Shown here piece after piece: positions 8,155 to 16,584 of a DNA stretch of 64,000 nucleotides. Both the position numbers and the translations under genes were made by a program. The stretch's first letter is position 1. Each line of letters starts with the position of its first letter. Source of the DNA: Gilliamella sp. wkB7 (lineage in GTDB: Bacteria; Pseudomonadota; Gammaproteobacteria; Enterobacterales; Orbaceae). The notes under the pieces were generated by a model that saw nothing but the letters and a program-made list of their open reading frames with translations, had not been told where the DNA came from and searched no databases. The DNA lies in the NCBI RefSeq assembly GCF_001693435.1, contig NZ_CM004509.1, positions 496,001 to 560,000 of the forward strand. The letters run 5' to 3'.

Positions 8155-10800
8155 ATGCCTGATTTTGATAACTTAAAAGGAAACAATATCTCGGATAGTA
8201 CTACAGGACTTCCCCCTGAATCGGGAGCCATGTTAACAAGTAATATAGAAGCATCACGCCCTTTACCCTGTGTTGTAATATTAATTCATGGCGTAAATGA
8301 TGTTGGAGAAGCGTTTGAAAATCAAGATAAAATGATTTGCGAAGGTTTAAATCGTCGTTTAGGTCGTAAAGATTTAAAACCTAACAAATGGCGATGGGCG
8401 CAAACAAGTGCTGATGATTTTTCGCCACGAATCCAGATGTTGCCAGAATGGCAAGAAAATGTTGATCAAATAAAACCGCCTTTAAAACCGAAAACGGTAA
8501 AACATAAAAGTTATTCACCTATTATTCCCTTTACCTGGGGATACAGACCAGTTGACGAAGAGACCTATAAACAAGAACAGATCGCCTATTACAAAAGATT
8601 ACAGGATAGCAATGTTAAAGATCCTGAATTACCCTACAATAGCTATTGGGTTGAACGCAACTACCATCTCAAAACTGATAATATAGAGGTCAATAAACTT
8701 AATTGCGACAAATTTGGTAACTGGATCGATTACCTTTATCGACGTAATGGCGGGCCTTTCGCCAATGCAACCACTTGTATACCCGATATGTATGGTCCGG
8801 GAATGGCTGGCTTTTTAGGATCTGCTGGCGAGCTAGCTACACCAAAGGGGGCAAGAAGCTATCTAAACCCACATCGTATCTATTATGCCTTTGCAGCCCA
8901 TCGTTTGGCGAAGTTAATCAAACAGATTAGAAAGGATACCGAAGGTCAAAATATTCCAATTAATATAGTTGCCCACAGTCAAGGCACTATTATTACCATG
9001 TTAGCCAATCTAATTTTAGCCAATGATAAAAGCGAGCCACTACCTGCTGATTGCGTGATTTTGGCGCATTCACCCTATGCTTTTGAGCCAACTTTAGCTG
9101 AAATAGTTTCCAAAGATCTATCTATGGGGGTTCAATCACAATACGGGCGAGAGCAAACATTTATTAATTTTGTTGATCAAATGCATAATTTTCAAACAGA
9201 TCGAAGATCAAAAAAGTTCAATCCAGAAAATTTGATAGAAACAGGGGTAATAAATACTGCAATTGACGATAGTGAACTTTATACCCAAGCGGATGGAACT
9301 AAAAAGCAGTATGATAGACTTGGCGATGATGTAGAACTGTTTTATCGCGATAACTTTGGTAAAGTGTATCAATACTTTAGTCCCAATGATCATGTAGTAT
9401 CGTTATGGAATGTTCAAGGCATGGGTTGGCAAGGTATTCCCGATAATATTTTTAAACAGTGTAAACATCAAAACCTTAAACAACGAATTTTTAGTCATGG
9501 TCATATCGTTGGTAATGATCCTAAAAATAAAGAAGTAAAAATTCCTCTTATTCTTATTGAGGTACAAGAAAAAGATTACCCAAGTTATATTAGTGTGAAG
9601 GATTATCAACAACGTCGTGGGGCTAAAACCTATTACGGAGTAAACATACCGGTTGTGTTACTTTCAGAACAGTTAACTAAATTAATTCAAGAACCCTTAT
9701 TCAAAGGGCATGATGGATTTTTTAGTCATGGCTGTTATGCAAATGAAGGTCAATCAATTCATGTGCATTATATACCTTCTAACGAAGAAATAAAACGAGA
9801 TTATCCGGAACTTGTTTATCAAAAGACTAGTTCTGGTCAATTAGAGTCAGATTGTATAGATTATGAAATAAATGAAAATTCAAATAAAAATCCAAAGCTA
9901 TCAGCATCTGATCTTTACGGTAAATCAGTGTATGAATGTAATACAGTAACAACAGGTGGCTTAACAACTGCACCTTATATATTAACCACCCGATTGATTA
10001 ATGGTGAGCCCGTTCCGGAAACCATGATCTACACAGTAGATAAACCAAGTGGCAAAACAAAGTTAAGCAGAGCCATCCACTATAATGATATTTATAATAG
10101 TGATAACCAATTTGTTGAACATTTTGAAAAAAAATTAAATTATCAAATCATTGATCGACCTGATTATATACCTGAAAAAAAAATAGATGAAAAGGATATT
10201 TCATCGCCTTTTATCACTGATGAACTCCAATTAAAAAAATTGCTCGACGAGCATCCTGAATGGGATAGAGGCATAGAGTCCGCAAGTTATATGGTCAAGC
10301 GGGAAAATAAAATATTAGTGATTTACCGTAATCCACAAAAACAAATTGAGTCCGAAATAGGTAAAGAAGTAGACGAAAAAGAGGATACCAGTTCTCACCA
10401 TTCGGGCATAACCAACAGTTTGGAAGCGCCAGCTAAAATCATGGCTTATGATCTGGCAATTGGGGTTGTTGAAAATATTAGTGAATCACATCAAACATTA
10501 TTAAATAGTTGGCGGGTACTGGCTGATTGGCGCCACCCTGAAAATACCGATCCCGAAACCTTTCAATATGTTCATAAGGGGATACTACCTAAAGAGTTAA
10601 AAACAGCCATGAACTATCCAAATCGACATATGCCAGAAGATGAAAAATTAGTTGTCAACCATTTTTACCACAGCATGCCAAATAGGATACTTAAACCAAT
10701 AAAAGAAGAATTGGAAAAACCAAAATACCAAAAATTAACCGAACCACCACAATGGGTGTTTCCCGATCCTGACTTAAAAGGAGTTTCTGATGTTGATTAG
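8155..10800 (+). CDS. T6SS lipase effector, Tle3-like alpha/beta hydrolase with DUF3274-type C-terminus
   Basis: Predicted antibacterial phospholipase delivered by the VgrG encoded just upstream. The 881-aa product opens with a hydrolase strand and oxyanion region CVVILIHGVNDVGEAF (about 38-53). Its nucleophile elbow is AHSQGT, with Ser275 as predicted nucleophile. The C-terminal half carries the ELKTAMNYPNRHMPEDEK segment typical of DUF3274/Tle3 proteins. No signal peptide, as expected for a VgrG cargo. Tle3 enzymes act from the periplasm of the target cell on membrane phospholipids. The gene overlaps the first immunity gene by 11 nt, and the operon order VgrG, lipase, periplasmic immunity proteins matches Tle3-Tli3 loci. 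Lipid specificity and the acid and His catalytic residues were not assigned. Confidence 0.85.
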   Translation: MPDFDNLKGNNISDSTTGLPPESGAMLTSNIEASRPLPCVVILIHGVNDVGEAFENQDKMICEGLNRRLGRKDLKPNKWRWAQTSADDFSPRIQMLPEWQENVDQIKPPLKPKTVKHKSYSPIIPFTWGYRPVDEETYKQEQIAYYKRLQDSNVKDPELPYNSYWVERNYHLKTDNIEVNKLNCDKFGNWIDYLYRRNGGPFANATTCIPDMYGPGMAGFLGSAGELATPKGARSYLNPHRIYYAFAAHRLAKLIKQIRKDTEGQNIPINIVAHSQGTIITMLANLILANDKSEPLPADCVILAHSPYAFEPTLAEIVSKDLSMGVQSQYGREQTFINFVDQMHNFQTDRRSKKFNPENLIETGVINTAIDDSELYTQADGTKKQYDRLGDDVELFYRDNFGKVYQYFSPNDHVVSLWNVQGMGWQGIPDNIFKQCKHQNLKQRIFSHGHIVGNDPKNKEVKIPLILIEVQEKDYPSYISVKDYQQRRGAKTYYGVNIPVVLLSEQLTKLIQEPLFKGHDGFFSHGCYANEGQSIHVHYIPSNEEIKRDYPELVYQKTSSGQLESDCIDYEINENSNKNPKLSASDLYGKSVYECNTVTTGGLTTAPYILTTRLINGEPVPETMIYTVDKPSGKTKLSRAIHYNDIYNSDNQFVEHFEKKLNYQIIDRPDYIPEKKIDEKDISSPFITDELQLKKLLDEHPEWDRGIESASYMVKRENKILVIYRNPQKQIESEIGKEVDEKEDTSSHHSGITNSLEAPAKIMAYDLAIGVVENISESHQTLLNSWRVLADWRHPENTDPETFQYVHKGILPKELKTAMNYPNRHMPEDEKLVVNHFYHSMPNRILKPIKEELEKPKYQKLTEPPQWVFPDPDLKGVSDVD

Positions 10801-11590
10801 TTATTTACTACTGAGTTTAGCATTATTTCTATTTTGTTTTTTTAAACGTTGGCATCTTTTTTGTTGGTTAAGTTACAGCGTTTTTTTGGTCTGTTTTTTG
10901 GCAATTATCCCTTTACCGGGTGAAGATAAAGTTAAATATACAGCCCCTACCCAAGTTGTGTTCCGTTTTGATGAGCACCGGTTTATTCAACTTACTGGCT
11001 ATGGTTGCCAAGGGCGAATGTACTATGTTGATGATCAAAAGCAGATCTATTACGAATTAGCTCGGCACTCTGCAGAAGTTTTAACCGAGCCTTTTGCCCA
11101 TATGCCTGAAGATTATATCTTTGTACCTTTAAGTGACTATTCTGCTATAGATTTTTCCCAGGATGGTGGACACTCTTTCGAAACCATTCATATTGAAACG
11201 TATGAGGGTATGGGAAGTTATCAACCTACTTATCATACCGTAGAAAACATTGTGGTTATGAATAATCAATTTTTCTTAAAAGATAAAAATCGAGGTATTT
11301 ACCGTTCACCCAAACCTATCGGTTCGGCATTTACGGTATTGTCGGCGACTAACGAGAAATATTTAGAAGGTCACAGACAATATAAGGGGTATCGTTGGAC
11401 AGATCAACCTCAAACTATGCCAATCATGCCTGCCAATTATCCTGGTTGGCAGCGATGGCAGTGTGATCCTAGCTTAAAACAACCGATAACCGTCTATAAC
11501 CGTTATGAGCCACTTATTAAATTACAAGCCCAATTACGCCATCTATTAGGCGTCACAGAGGAGGCAAAGCATGAAAAAGAAACTAATTAA
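10790..11590 (+). CDS. Tli3-like immunity protein, type A, cassette 1
   Basis: 266 aa. The N-terminus is a two-helix membrane hairpin (about 2-18 and 25-43) with a basic KRWH loop, which by the positive-inside rule puts the C-terminal domain in the periplasm. That domain includes VVFRFDEHRFIQLTGYGCQG and an Asp-box-like SQDGGHSF. It would neutralise the Tle3-like lipase at the membrane. The ATG at 10790 lies inside the end of the lipase gene behind AAGGAG, so translation is coupled. Nearly identical to the A copies at 12616 and 14439 except in two short windows. Confidence 0.78.
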   Translation: MLISYLLLSLALFLFCFFKRWHLFCWLSYSVFLVCFLAIIPLPGEDKVKYTAPTQVVFRFDEHRFIQLTGYGCQGRMYYVDDQKQIYYELARHSAEVLTEPFAHMPEDYIFVPLSDYSAIDFSQDGGHSFETIHIETYEGMGSYQPTYHTVENIVVMNNQFFLKDKNRGIYRSPKPIGSAFTVLSATNEKYLEGHRQYKGYRWTDQPQTMPIMPANYPGWQRWQCDPSLKQPITVYNRYEPLIKLQAQLRHLLGVTEEAKHEKETN

Positions 11591-12488
11591 ATTGTTGATC
11601 TGTTGCATTGTCATTCCTGGCGGTTTATGGGCTTTTATCATTAACTTTGGTTCAAATTTACCAGAAAGATATGAAGAAACAACGGGACTGGATATTCCAA
11701 TGCCTGAGCCAAGAGAAGGTTATGAAATTATTTATCCAGAAGTTATTAAAACAAGTAATCCCAACTATACAGCTTCATTTTATTATATAAGTAAAAAACG
11801 TCAGGTTATTTACCGTTATGATGCAGATCGTTATTTAGAGCTGCAAGGTGAAAACTGTGAAGGATTAATTTGGTACCACGATCAGGCCAAAAATATTCAT
11901 ACACGTATTGACAAAGTCTTTTTTACTCGCGATAGGTTACCAAAATTTAACTATTACAACCCGGGTAAAGACTATATTGGCATTCCAACCGACGATATGT
12001 CAGCAATAGCGTTTTCAATTGATAGCGGTAAAACTTTTTATGTTGGCAACGTGACCAGTTTTGCAGCTAAACCCAGTGAGCAAGTCGAGCGTTTTATTGG
12101 TGTTGATGATAGTCCACTTACACTTGAGTTTTCAGATTCAGACATTAAAAAAGGGTTAGGTTATTTTAAAAATAAAATTACTATTTCTGGCAATACAGGC
12201 AATTTTATCCTGAAAAACGATGTACTGTTTGGGGAAACAGTATTTTATGAACGGATGGGGTTAAACCCTAGACAATTTTATCATTCATTAAATGGTATCG
12301 ACACCAAAGCAGATATTAATTTATACCTTAAAGGTAAAAACATGTCAGAAATTCAACAATTTGGTTCATACTGGGAAATTTATTATAAACCCGCTTATAT
12401 AGAACGAATAACTGGCGCGCGTAATATTAAACTTGAACCCTATCAAGGTTGGGACAAAATACGTTGTGAAATTGGGGCAGAAAAATAA
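11571..12488 (+). CDS. Tli3-like immunity protein, type B, cassette 1
   Basis: 305 aa with an N-terminal signal anchor (KKKLIKLLICCIVIPGGLWAF) and a periplasmic domain. It is distantly homologous to the A protein: VIYRYDADRYLELQGENCEG aligns with VVFRFDEHRFIQLTGYGCQG, and SIDSGKTF aligns with SQDGGHSF. It overlaps gene A by 20 nt and has a strong GAGGAGG ribosome binding site inside A, so A and B are translated as a coupled pair. Probably a second, diverged immunity protein against the same effector, or a partner of A. Confidence 0.75.
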   Translation: MKKKLIKLLICCIVIPGGLWAFIINFGSNLPERYEETTGLDIPMPEPREGYEIIYPEVIKTSNPNYTASFYYISKKRQVIYRYDADRYLELQGENCEGLIWYHDQAKNIHTRIDKVFFTRDRLPKFNYYNPGKDYIGIPTDDMSAIAFSIDSGKTFYVGNVTSFAAKPSEQVERFIGVDDSPLTLEFSDSDIKKGLGYFKNKITISGNTGNFILKNDVLFGETVFYERMGLNPRQFYHSLNGIDTKADINLYLKGKNMSEIQQFGSYWEIYYKPAYIERITGARNIKLEPYQGWDKIRCEIGAEK

Positions 12489-12615
12489 TTCTAATATTGA
12501 CACACAAGCCGATAAAAGTGTCAAGCTAACTATTATTGATGTAATAGCTAGATTAGCTGTATTGAAATGCAACAAAATGACAATATTGCGTCATTTGCTA
12601 TAGAAGGAATATTAG
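12489..12615 (+). repeat. Inter-cassette spacer, copy 1
   Basis: A 127-bp spacer between cassettes 1 and 2, repeated almost base for base at 14312-14438. A third, diverged and interrupted copy starts at 16141. It carries the AGAAGGA ribosome binding site for the next A gene. Confidence 0.85.
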
Positions 12616-13419
12616 TTGTTGATTATAAGTTATTTACTACTGAGTTTAGCATTATTTCTATTTTGTTTTTTTAAACGTTGGCATCTTTTTTGTTGTTTAA
12701 GTTACAGCGTTTTTTTGGTCTGTTTTTTAGCAATCATCCCTTTACCGGGTGAAGATAAAGTTAAATATACAGCCCCTACCCAAGTTGTGTTCCGTTTTGA
12801 TGAGCATCGATTTATTCAACTTACTGGCTATGGTTGCCAAGGGCGAATGTACTATGTTGATGATCAAAAGCAGATCTACTACGAATTAGCTCGGCACTCG
12901 GCAAAAGTCTTAACCGAACCCTTTGCCCATATGCCTGAAGATTATATTTTCATTCCAAGTACTGACTATTCTGACATAGATTTTTCCCAAGATGGCGGGC
13001 GTTCTTTCACCTCTATACAACTTCCAACAACGGATCTTACGGGTCATTATCGCCCAGATTATAATACGGTAGAAAACATTGTGGTTATGAATAATCAATT
13101 TTTCTTAAAAGATAAAAACCGAGGTATTTACCGTTCCCCCAAGCCTATCGGTTCGGGATTTGCGATATTATCGCCCGCTCACGAGGAATATTTAGCAGGT
13201 CTTATTCAATATGCAGGGTACCGTTGGACGGATCAACCTCAAACTATGCCAATTATGCCAGCCAATTATCCTGGTTGGCAGCGATGGCAGTGTGCCCCTA
13301 ACTTAAAACAATCGATTACCGTCTATAACCGTTATGCGCCGCTTATTAAATTACAAACCCAATTACGCCATCTATTAGGCGTCACAGACGAGGTAAGGCA
13401 TGAAAAAGAAACTAATTAA
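12616..13419 (+). CDS. Tli3-like immunity protein, type A, cassette 2
   Basis: 267 aa; same membrane hairpin and periplasmic domain as the A protein at 10790. The start is TTG (12616), behind AGAAGGA, replacing the ATG of cassette 1 and adding one residue (MLIIS for MLIS). It differs from copies 1 and 3 mainly in a window after the SQDGG motif (QLPTTDLTGHYRPDYN in place of HIETYEGMGSYQPTYH) and around residues 187-205 (GFAILSPAHEEYLAGLIQYA). These windows are likely effector-contact regions. Confidence 0.76.
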   Translation: MLIISYLLLSLALFLFCFFKRWHLFCCLSYSVFLVCFLAIIPLPGEDKVKYTAPTQVVFRFDEHRFIQLTGYGCQGRMYYVDDQKQIYYELARHSAKVLTEPFAHMPEDYIFIPSTDYSDIDFSQDGGRSFTSIQLPTTDLTGHYRPDYNTVENIVVMNNQFFLKDKNRGIYRSPKPIGSGFAILSPAHEEYLAGLIQYAGYRWTDQPQTMPIMPANYPGWQRWQCAPNLKQSITVYNRYAPLIKLQTQLRHLLGVTDEVRHEKETN

Positions 13420-14311
13420 ACTGTTAATCTGTTGCATTGTCATTCCTGGTGGTTTATGGGCTTTTATTATTAACTTTGGTTCAAATTTACCGGAAAGATA
13501 TGAAAAAACAACGGGACTCGATATTCCAATACCTGAGCCAAGAGAAGGTTACGAAATTATTTACCCTGATGCGATTCGGACTAATGACCCCCACGATACA
13601 GCCTCGTTTTACTATTTAAGTGAAAAACGTCAGGTTATTTACCGTTATGATGCAGATCGTTATTTAGAGCTGCAAGGTGAAAACTGTGAAGGATTAATTT
13701 GGTACCACGATCAGGCCAAAAATATTCATACGCGTATCGACAAAGTCTTTTTTACTCGCGATAGGTTACCTAAATTTAACTATTACAACCCTGGCAAGGG
13801 CTATATTGGCATTCCAACTGATGATATGTCAGCAATACCGTTTTCAATTGATGGCGGTAAAACTTTTTATGTTGGCAACGTGACCAGCTTTGCAGCTAAA
13901 CCCAGTGAGCAAGTGAAGCGTTTTATTGGGGTAGATGATAGCCCATTAACCCTGCAATTTAGGGATGTTGATGAATATATGAGAGGGTTTATTAATACTA
14001 TTACCGTTTCTGGCAATACAGGCTATTTTATTCTAAAAAATGATGTACTGTTTGGGGAAACAGTATTTTATGAACGGATTGGGTTAGACCCTAGACAATT
14101 TTATCATTCATTAAATGGTATCGACACTAAAGCAGATATTAATTTATACCTTAAAGGTAAAAACATGAAAGAAGTCCAAAGATTTGGGCGATATTGGGAA
14201 ATTTATTATAAACCCGCTTATATAGAGCGGATAACTGACGCGCGTAATATTAAACTTGAAACCTATCAAGGTTGGGACAAAATTCGTTGTGAAATCGGGG
14301 CAGAAAAATAA
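13400..14311 (+). CDS. Tli3-like immunity protein, type B, cassette 2
   Basis: 303 aa, overlapping its A partner by 20 nt. Nearly identical to the other B copies through the signal anchor and the first 190 residues. The main divergence is the segment RDVDEYMRGFINTITVSG, where copy 1 has SDSDIKKGLGYFKNKITISG. The tail IKLETYQGWDKIRCEIGAEK is shared apart from one residue. Confidence 0.75.
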   Translation: MKKKLIKLLICCIVIPGGLWAFIINFGSNLPERYEKTTGLDIPIPEPREGYEIIYPDAIRTNDPHDTASFYYLSEKRQVIYRYDADRYLELQGENCEGLIWYHDQAKNIHTRIDKVFFTRDRLPKFNYYNPGKGYIGIPTDDMSAIPFSIDGGKTFYVGNVTSFAAKPSEQVKRFIGVDDSPLTLQFRDVDEYMRGFINTITVSGNTGYFILKNDVLFGETVFYERIGLDPRQFYHSLNGIDTKADINLYLKGKNMKEVQRFGRYWEIYYKPAYIERITDARNIKLETYQGWDKIRCEIGAEK

Positions 14312-14438
14312 TTTTAATATTGACACACAAGCCGATAAAAGTGTCAAGCTAACTATTATTGATGTAATAGCTAGATTAGCTGTATTGAAATGCAACAAAA
14401 TGACAATATTGCGTCATTTGCTATAGAAGGAATATTAG
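14312..14438 (+). repeat. Inter-cassette spacer, copy 2
   Basis: Almost identical to 12489-12615, which defines the unit of duplication (about 1.82 kb: A gene, B gene and spacer). It again provides AGAAGGA ahead of a TTG start. Confidence 0.85.
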
Positions 14439-15242
14439 TTGTTGATTATAAGTTATTTACTACTGAGTTTAGCATTATTTCTATTTTGTTTTTTTAAACG
14501 TTGGCATCTTTTTTGTTGGTTAAGTTACAGCGTTTTTTTGGTCTGTTTTTTGGCAATTATTCCTTTACCGGGTGAAGATAAAATTAAATATACAGCCCCT
14601 ACCCAAGTTGTGTTCCGTTTTGATGAGCACCGATTTATTCAACTTACTGGCTATGGTTGCCAAGGGCGAATGTACTATGTTGATGATCAAAAGCAGATCT
14701 ATTACGAATTAGCTCGGCACTCGGCAAAGGTTTTAACCGAGCCTTTTGCCCATATGCCTGAAGATTATATCTTTGTACCTTTAAGTGATTATTCTGCTAT
14801 AGATGTTTCCCAAGACGGCGGACGTTCTTTTCGTACCATTCATATTGAGACGTATGAGGGTATGGGAAGTTATCAACCTACTTATAATACTATAGAAAAC
14901 ATTATGGTTATGAATAATCAATTTTTCTTAAAAGATAAAAATAGAAGTATTTACCGTTCACCCAAACCTTACGGTACACGTTCTGCCATAATTTCAGCTA
15001 CCAGTGAAAAATCTTTTGAAGGCAGTATAAGATATATGGGACTTCGCTGGACGGATCAACCTCAAACTATGCCAATCATGCCTGCCAATTATACTGGTTG
15101 GCAGCGATGGCAGTGTAATCCTAACTTAAAACAACCGATAACCGTCTATAACCGTTATGCGCCGCTTATTAAATTACAAACCCAATTACGCCATCTATTA
15201 GGCGTCGCAGAGGAGGCAAAACATGAAAAAGAAACTAATTAA
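14439..15242 (+). CDS. Tli3-like immunity protein, type A, cassette 3
   Basis: 267 aa, TTG start as in cassette 2. The first variable window resembles cassette 1 (HIETYEGMGSYQPTYN). The second is unique (RSAIISATSEKSFEGSIRYMG), so this copy looks mosaic. Membrane topology and domain are as described for the A protein at 10790. Confidence 0.76.
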   Translation: MLIISYLLLSLALFLFCFFKRWHLFCWLSYSVFLVCFLAIIPLPGEDKIKYTAPTQVVFRFDEHRFIQLTGYGCQGRMYYVDDQKQIYYELARHSAKVLTEPFAHMPEDYIFVPLSDYSAIDVSQDGGRSFRTIHIETYEGMGSYQPTYNTIENIMVMNNQFFLKDKNRSIYRSPKPYGTRSAIISATSEKSFEGSIRYMGLRWTDQPQTMPIMPANYTGWQRWQCNPNLKQPITVYNRYAPLIKLQTQLRHLLGVAEEAKHEKETN

Positions 15243-16140
15243 ACTGTTGATCTGTTGCATTGTCATTCCTGGCGGTTTATGGGCTTTTATCATTAACTTT
15301 GGTTCAAATTTACCGGAAAGATATGAAGAAACAATGGGACTGGATATTCCAATGCCAGAGCCAAAGCAAGGTTATGAAATTATTTATCCAGAAGTTATTA
15401 AAACAAGTAATCCCAACTATACAGCTTCGTTTTATTATCTAAGTGAAAAACGTCAGGTTATTTACCGTTATGATGCAGCTCGTTATTTAGAGCTGCAAGG
15501 TGAAAACTGTGAAGGATTAATTTGGTACCACGATCAGGCCAAAAATATTCATACGCGTATCGACAAAATCTTTTTTACTCATGATAGGTTACCAAAATTT
15601 AACTATTACAACCCAGGCAAGGATTATATTGGCATTCCAACCGATGATATGTCTGCAGTGCCGTTTTCAATTGATGGCGGTAAAACTTTTTATGTTGGCG
15701 AGGTGACCGATTTTGCAGCTAACCCAAGTGAGCAAGTCGAGCGTTTTATTGGGGTAGATGATAACCCATTAACCCTGCAATTTAATGATGTTAAAAAATC
15801 GACTATGGAAGGCTTTATTAATACCGTTACCATTTCTGGTAATACAGGCTATTTTATTCTAAAAAATGATGTACTGTTTGGAGAAACAGCATTTTATGAA
15901 CGGATTGGGTTAAACCCTAGACAATCATACCATTCATTAAATGGTGTTATAGACACCCAAACAAATATTAATTTATACCTTAATGGTGAACACCTGAAAG
16001 AAGTTCAACTATTTGGGCGATACTGGGAAATTTATTATAAACCTGCTTATATAGAGCGGATAACTGACGCACGTAATATTAAACTTGAACCCTATCAAGG
16101 TTGGGACAAAATACGTTGTGAAATTGGGGCAGAAAAATAA
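15223..16140 (+). CDS. Tli3-like immunity protein, type B, cassette 3
   Basis: 305 aa, overlapping its A partner by 20 nt behind GAGGAGG. The variable segment is NDVKKSTMEGFINTVTISG, with nearby changes such as YLNGEHLKEVQLFGRYW. Otherwise the same signal-anchored periplasmic protein as the B copies at 11571 and 13400. Confidence 0.75.
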   Translation: MKKKLIKLLICCIVIPGGLWAFIINFGSNLPERYEETMGLDIPMPEPKQGYEIIYPEVIKTSNPNYTASFYYLSEKRQVIYRYDAARYLELQGENCEGLIWYHDQAKNIHTRIDKIFFTHDRLPKFNYYNPGKDYIGIPTDDMSAVPFSIDGGKTFYVGEVTDFAANPSEQVERFIGVDDNPLTLQFNDVKKSTMEGFINTVTISGNTGYFILKNDVLFGETAFYERIGLNPRQSYHSLNGVIDTQTNINLYLNGEHLKEVQLFGRYWEIYYKPAYIERITDARNIKLEPYQGWDKIRCEIGAEK

Positions 16141-16297
16141 TTCTAATATTGACACACAAGCCGATAAAAGCGTCAGGTTAACCATTGTTGATGTATTGGC
16201 AAAAATAGAGCGATTAACTGGCGCACGTAATATTAAACTTGAACCCTATCAAGGTTGGGACAAAATTCGTCATGAAGTTAGATCTGAAAAAAGGTAA
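16141..16297 (+). pseudogene. Remnant of a fourth immunity cassette (spacer fused to a B-gene 3' end)
   Basis: The region begins as a diverged copy of the inter-cassette spacer. Near 16200-16207 it switches to the last ~30 codons of a B gene: IERLTGARNIKLEPYQGWD, then KIRHEVRSEKR before a stop at 16297. No start, signal anchor or body is present. This is most simply a fourth copy deleted between spacer and B 3' end. I do not call a functional protein here. Confidence 0.8.
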
Positions 16298-16323
16298 ATA
16301 AAATATAAGTAAGGAATTTATTT

Positions 16324-16584
16324 ATGAAAGGTGTAATACGGTTAGGTGATCCACATTCGCATGGTGGAAATGTTATTAGTGCATCTGGAGCTGATTTTGA
16401 TGGTAAACCTGTTGCTTTAGTGGGAGACAGTGTATCTTGCCCGAAAAAAGGACATGGTATAAATCCGATTATTGAAGGGCATCCTACTTGGTTAATGCAT
16501 GAACGCCAAGTTGCTGTTGAAGGATGTCATGCCGCATGTGGCTGTGTATTAATATCAACATTAACACAAGTGGGATGCAACTAA
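16324..16584 (+). CDS. PAAR-domain spike-tip protein
   Basis: 86 aa, consisting only of a PAAR domain: GVIRLGDPHSHGGNVIS, PVALVGDSVSCPKKGHG, NPIIEGHPTW, then the Cys/His-rich end EGCHAACGCVLIS. PAAR proteins form the zinc-stabilised cone that sharpens the VgrG trimer and can carry cargo. The ATG follows AAGGA at a good distance. Its stop overlaps the ATG of the next gene (TAATG), so the two are translationally coupled. A related PAAR gene at 50199-50471 has the same arrangement. Confidence 0.93.
   Translation: MKGVIRLGDPHSHGGNVISASGADFDGKPVALVGDSVSCPKKGHGINPIIEGHPTWLMHERQVAVEGCHAACGCVLISTLTQVGCN

Noticed and set aside
16085..16297. A 70-aa protein after immunity cassette 3
   Set aside because: Its first half is the cassette 3 B gene and spacer read in another frame; only the last ~30 codons match a B-gene end, so it is a remnant.
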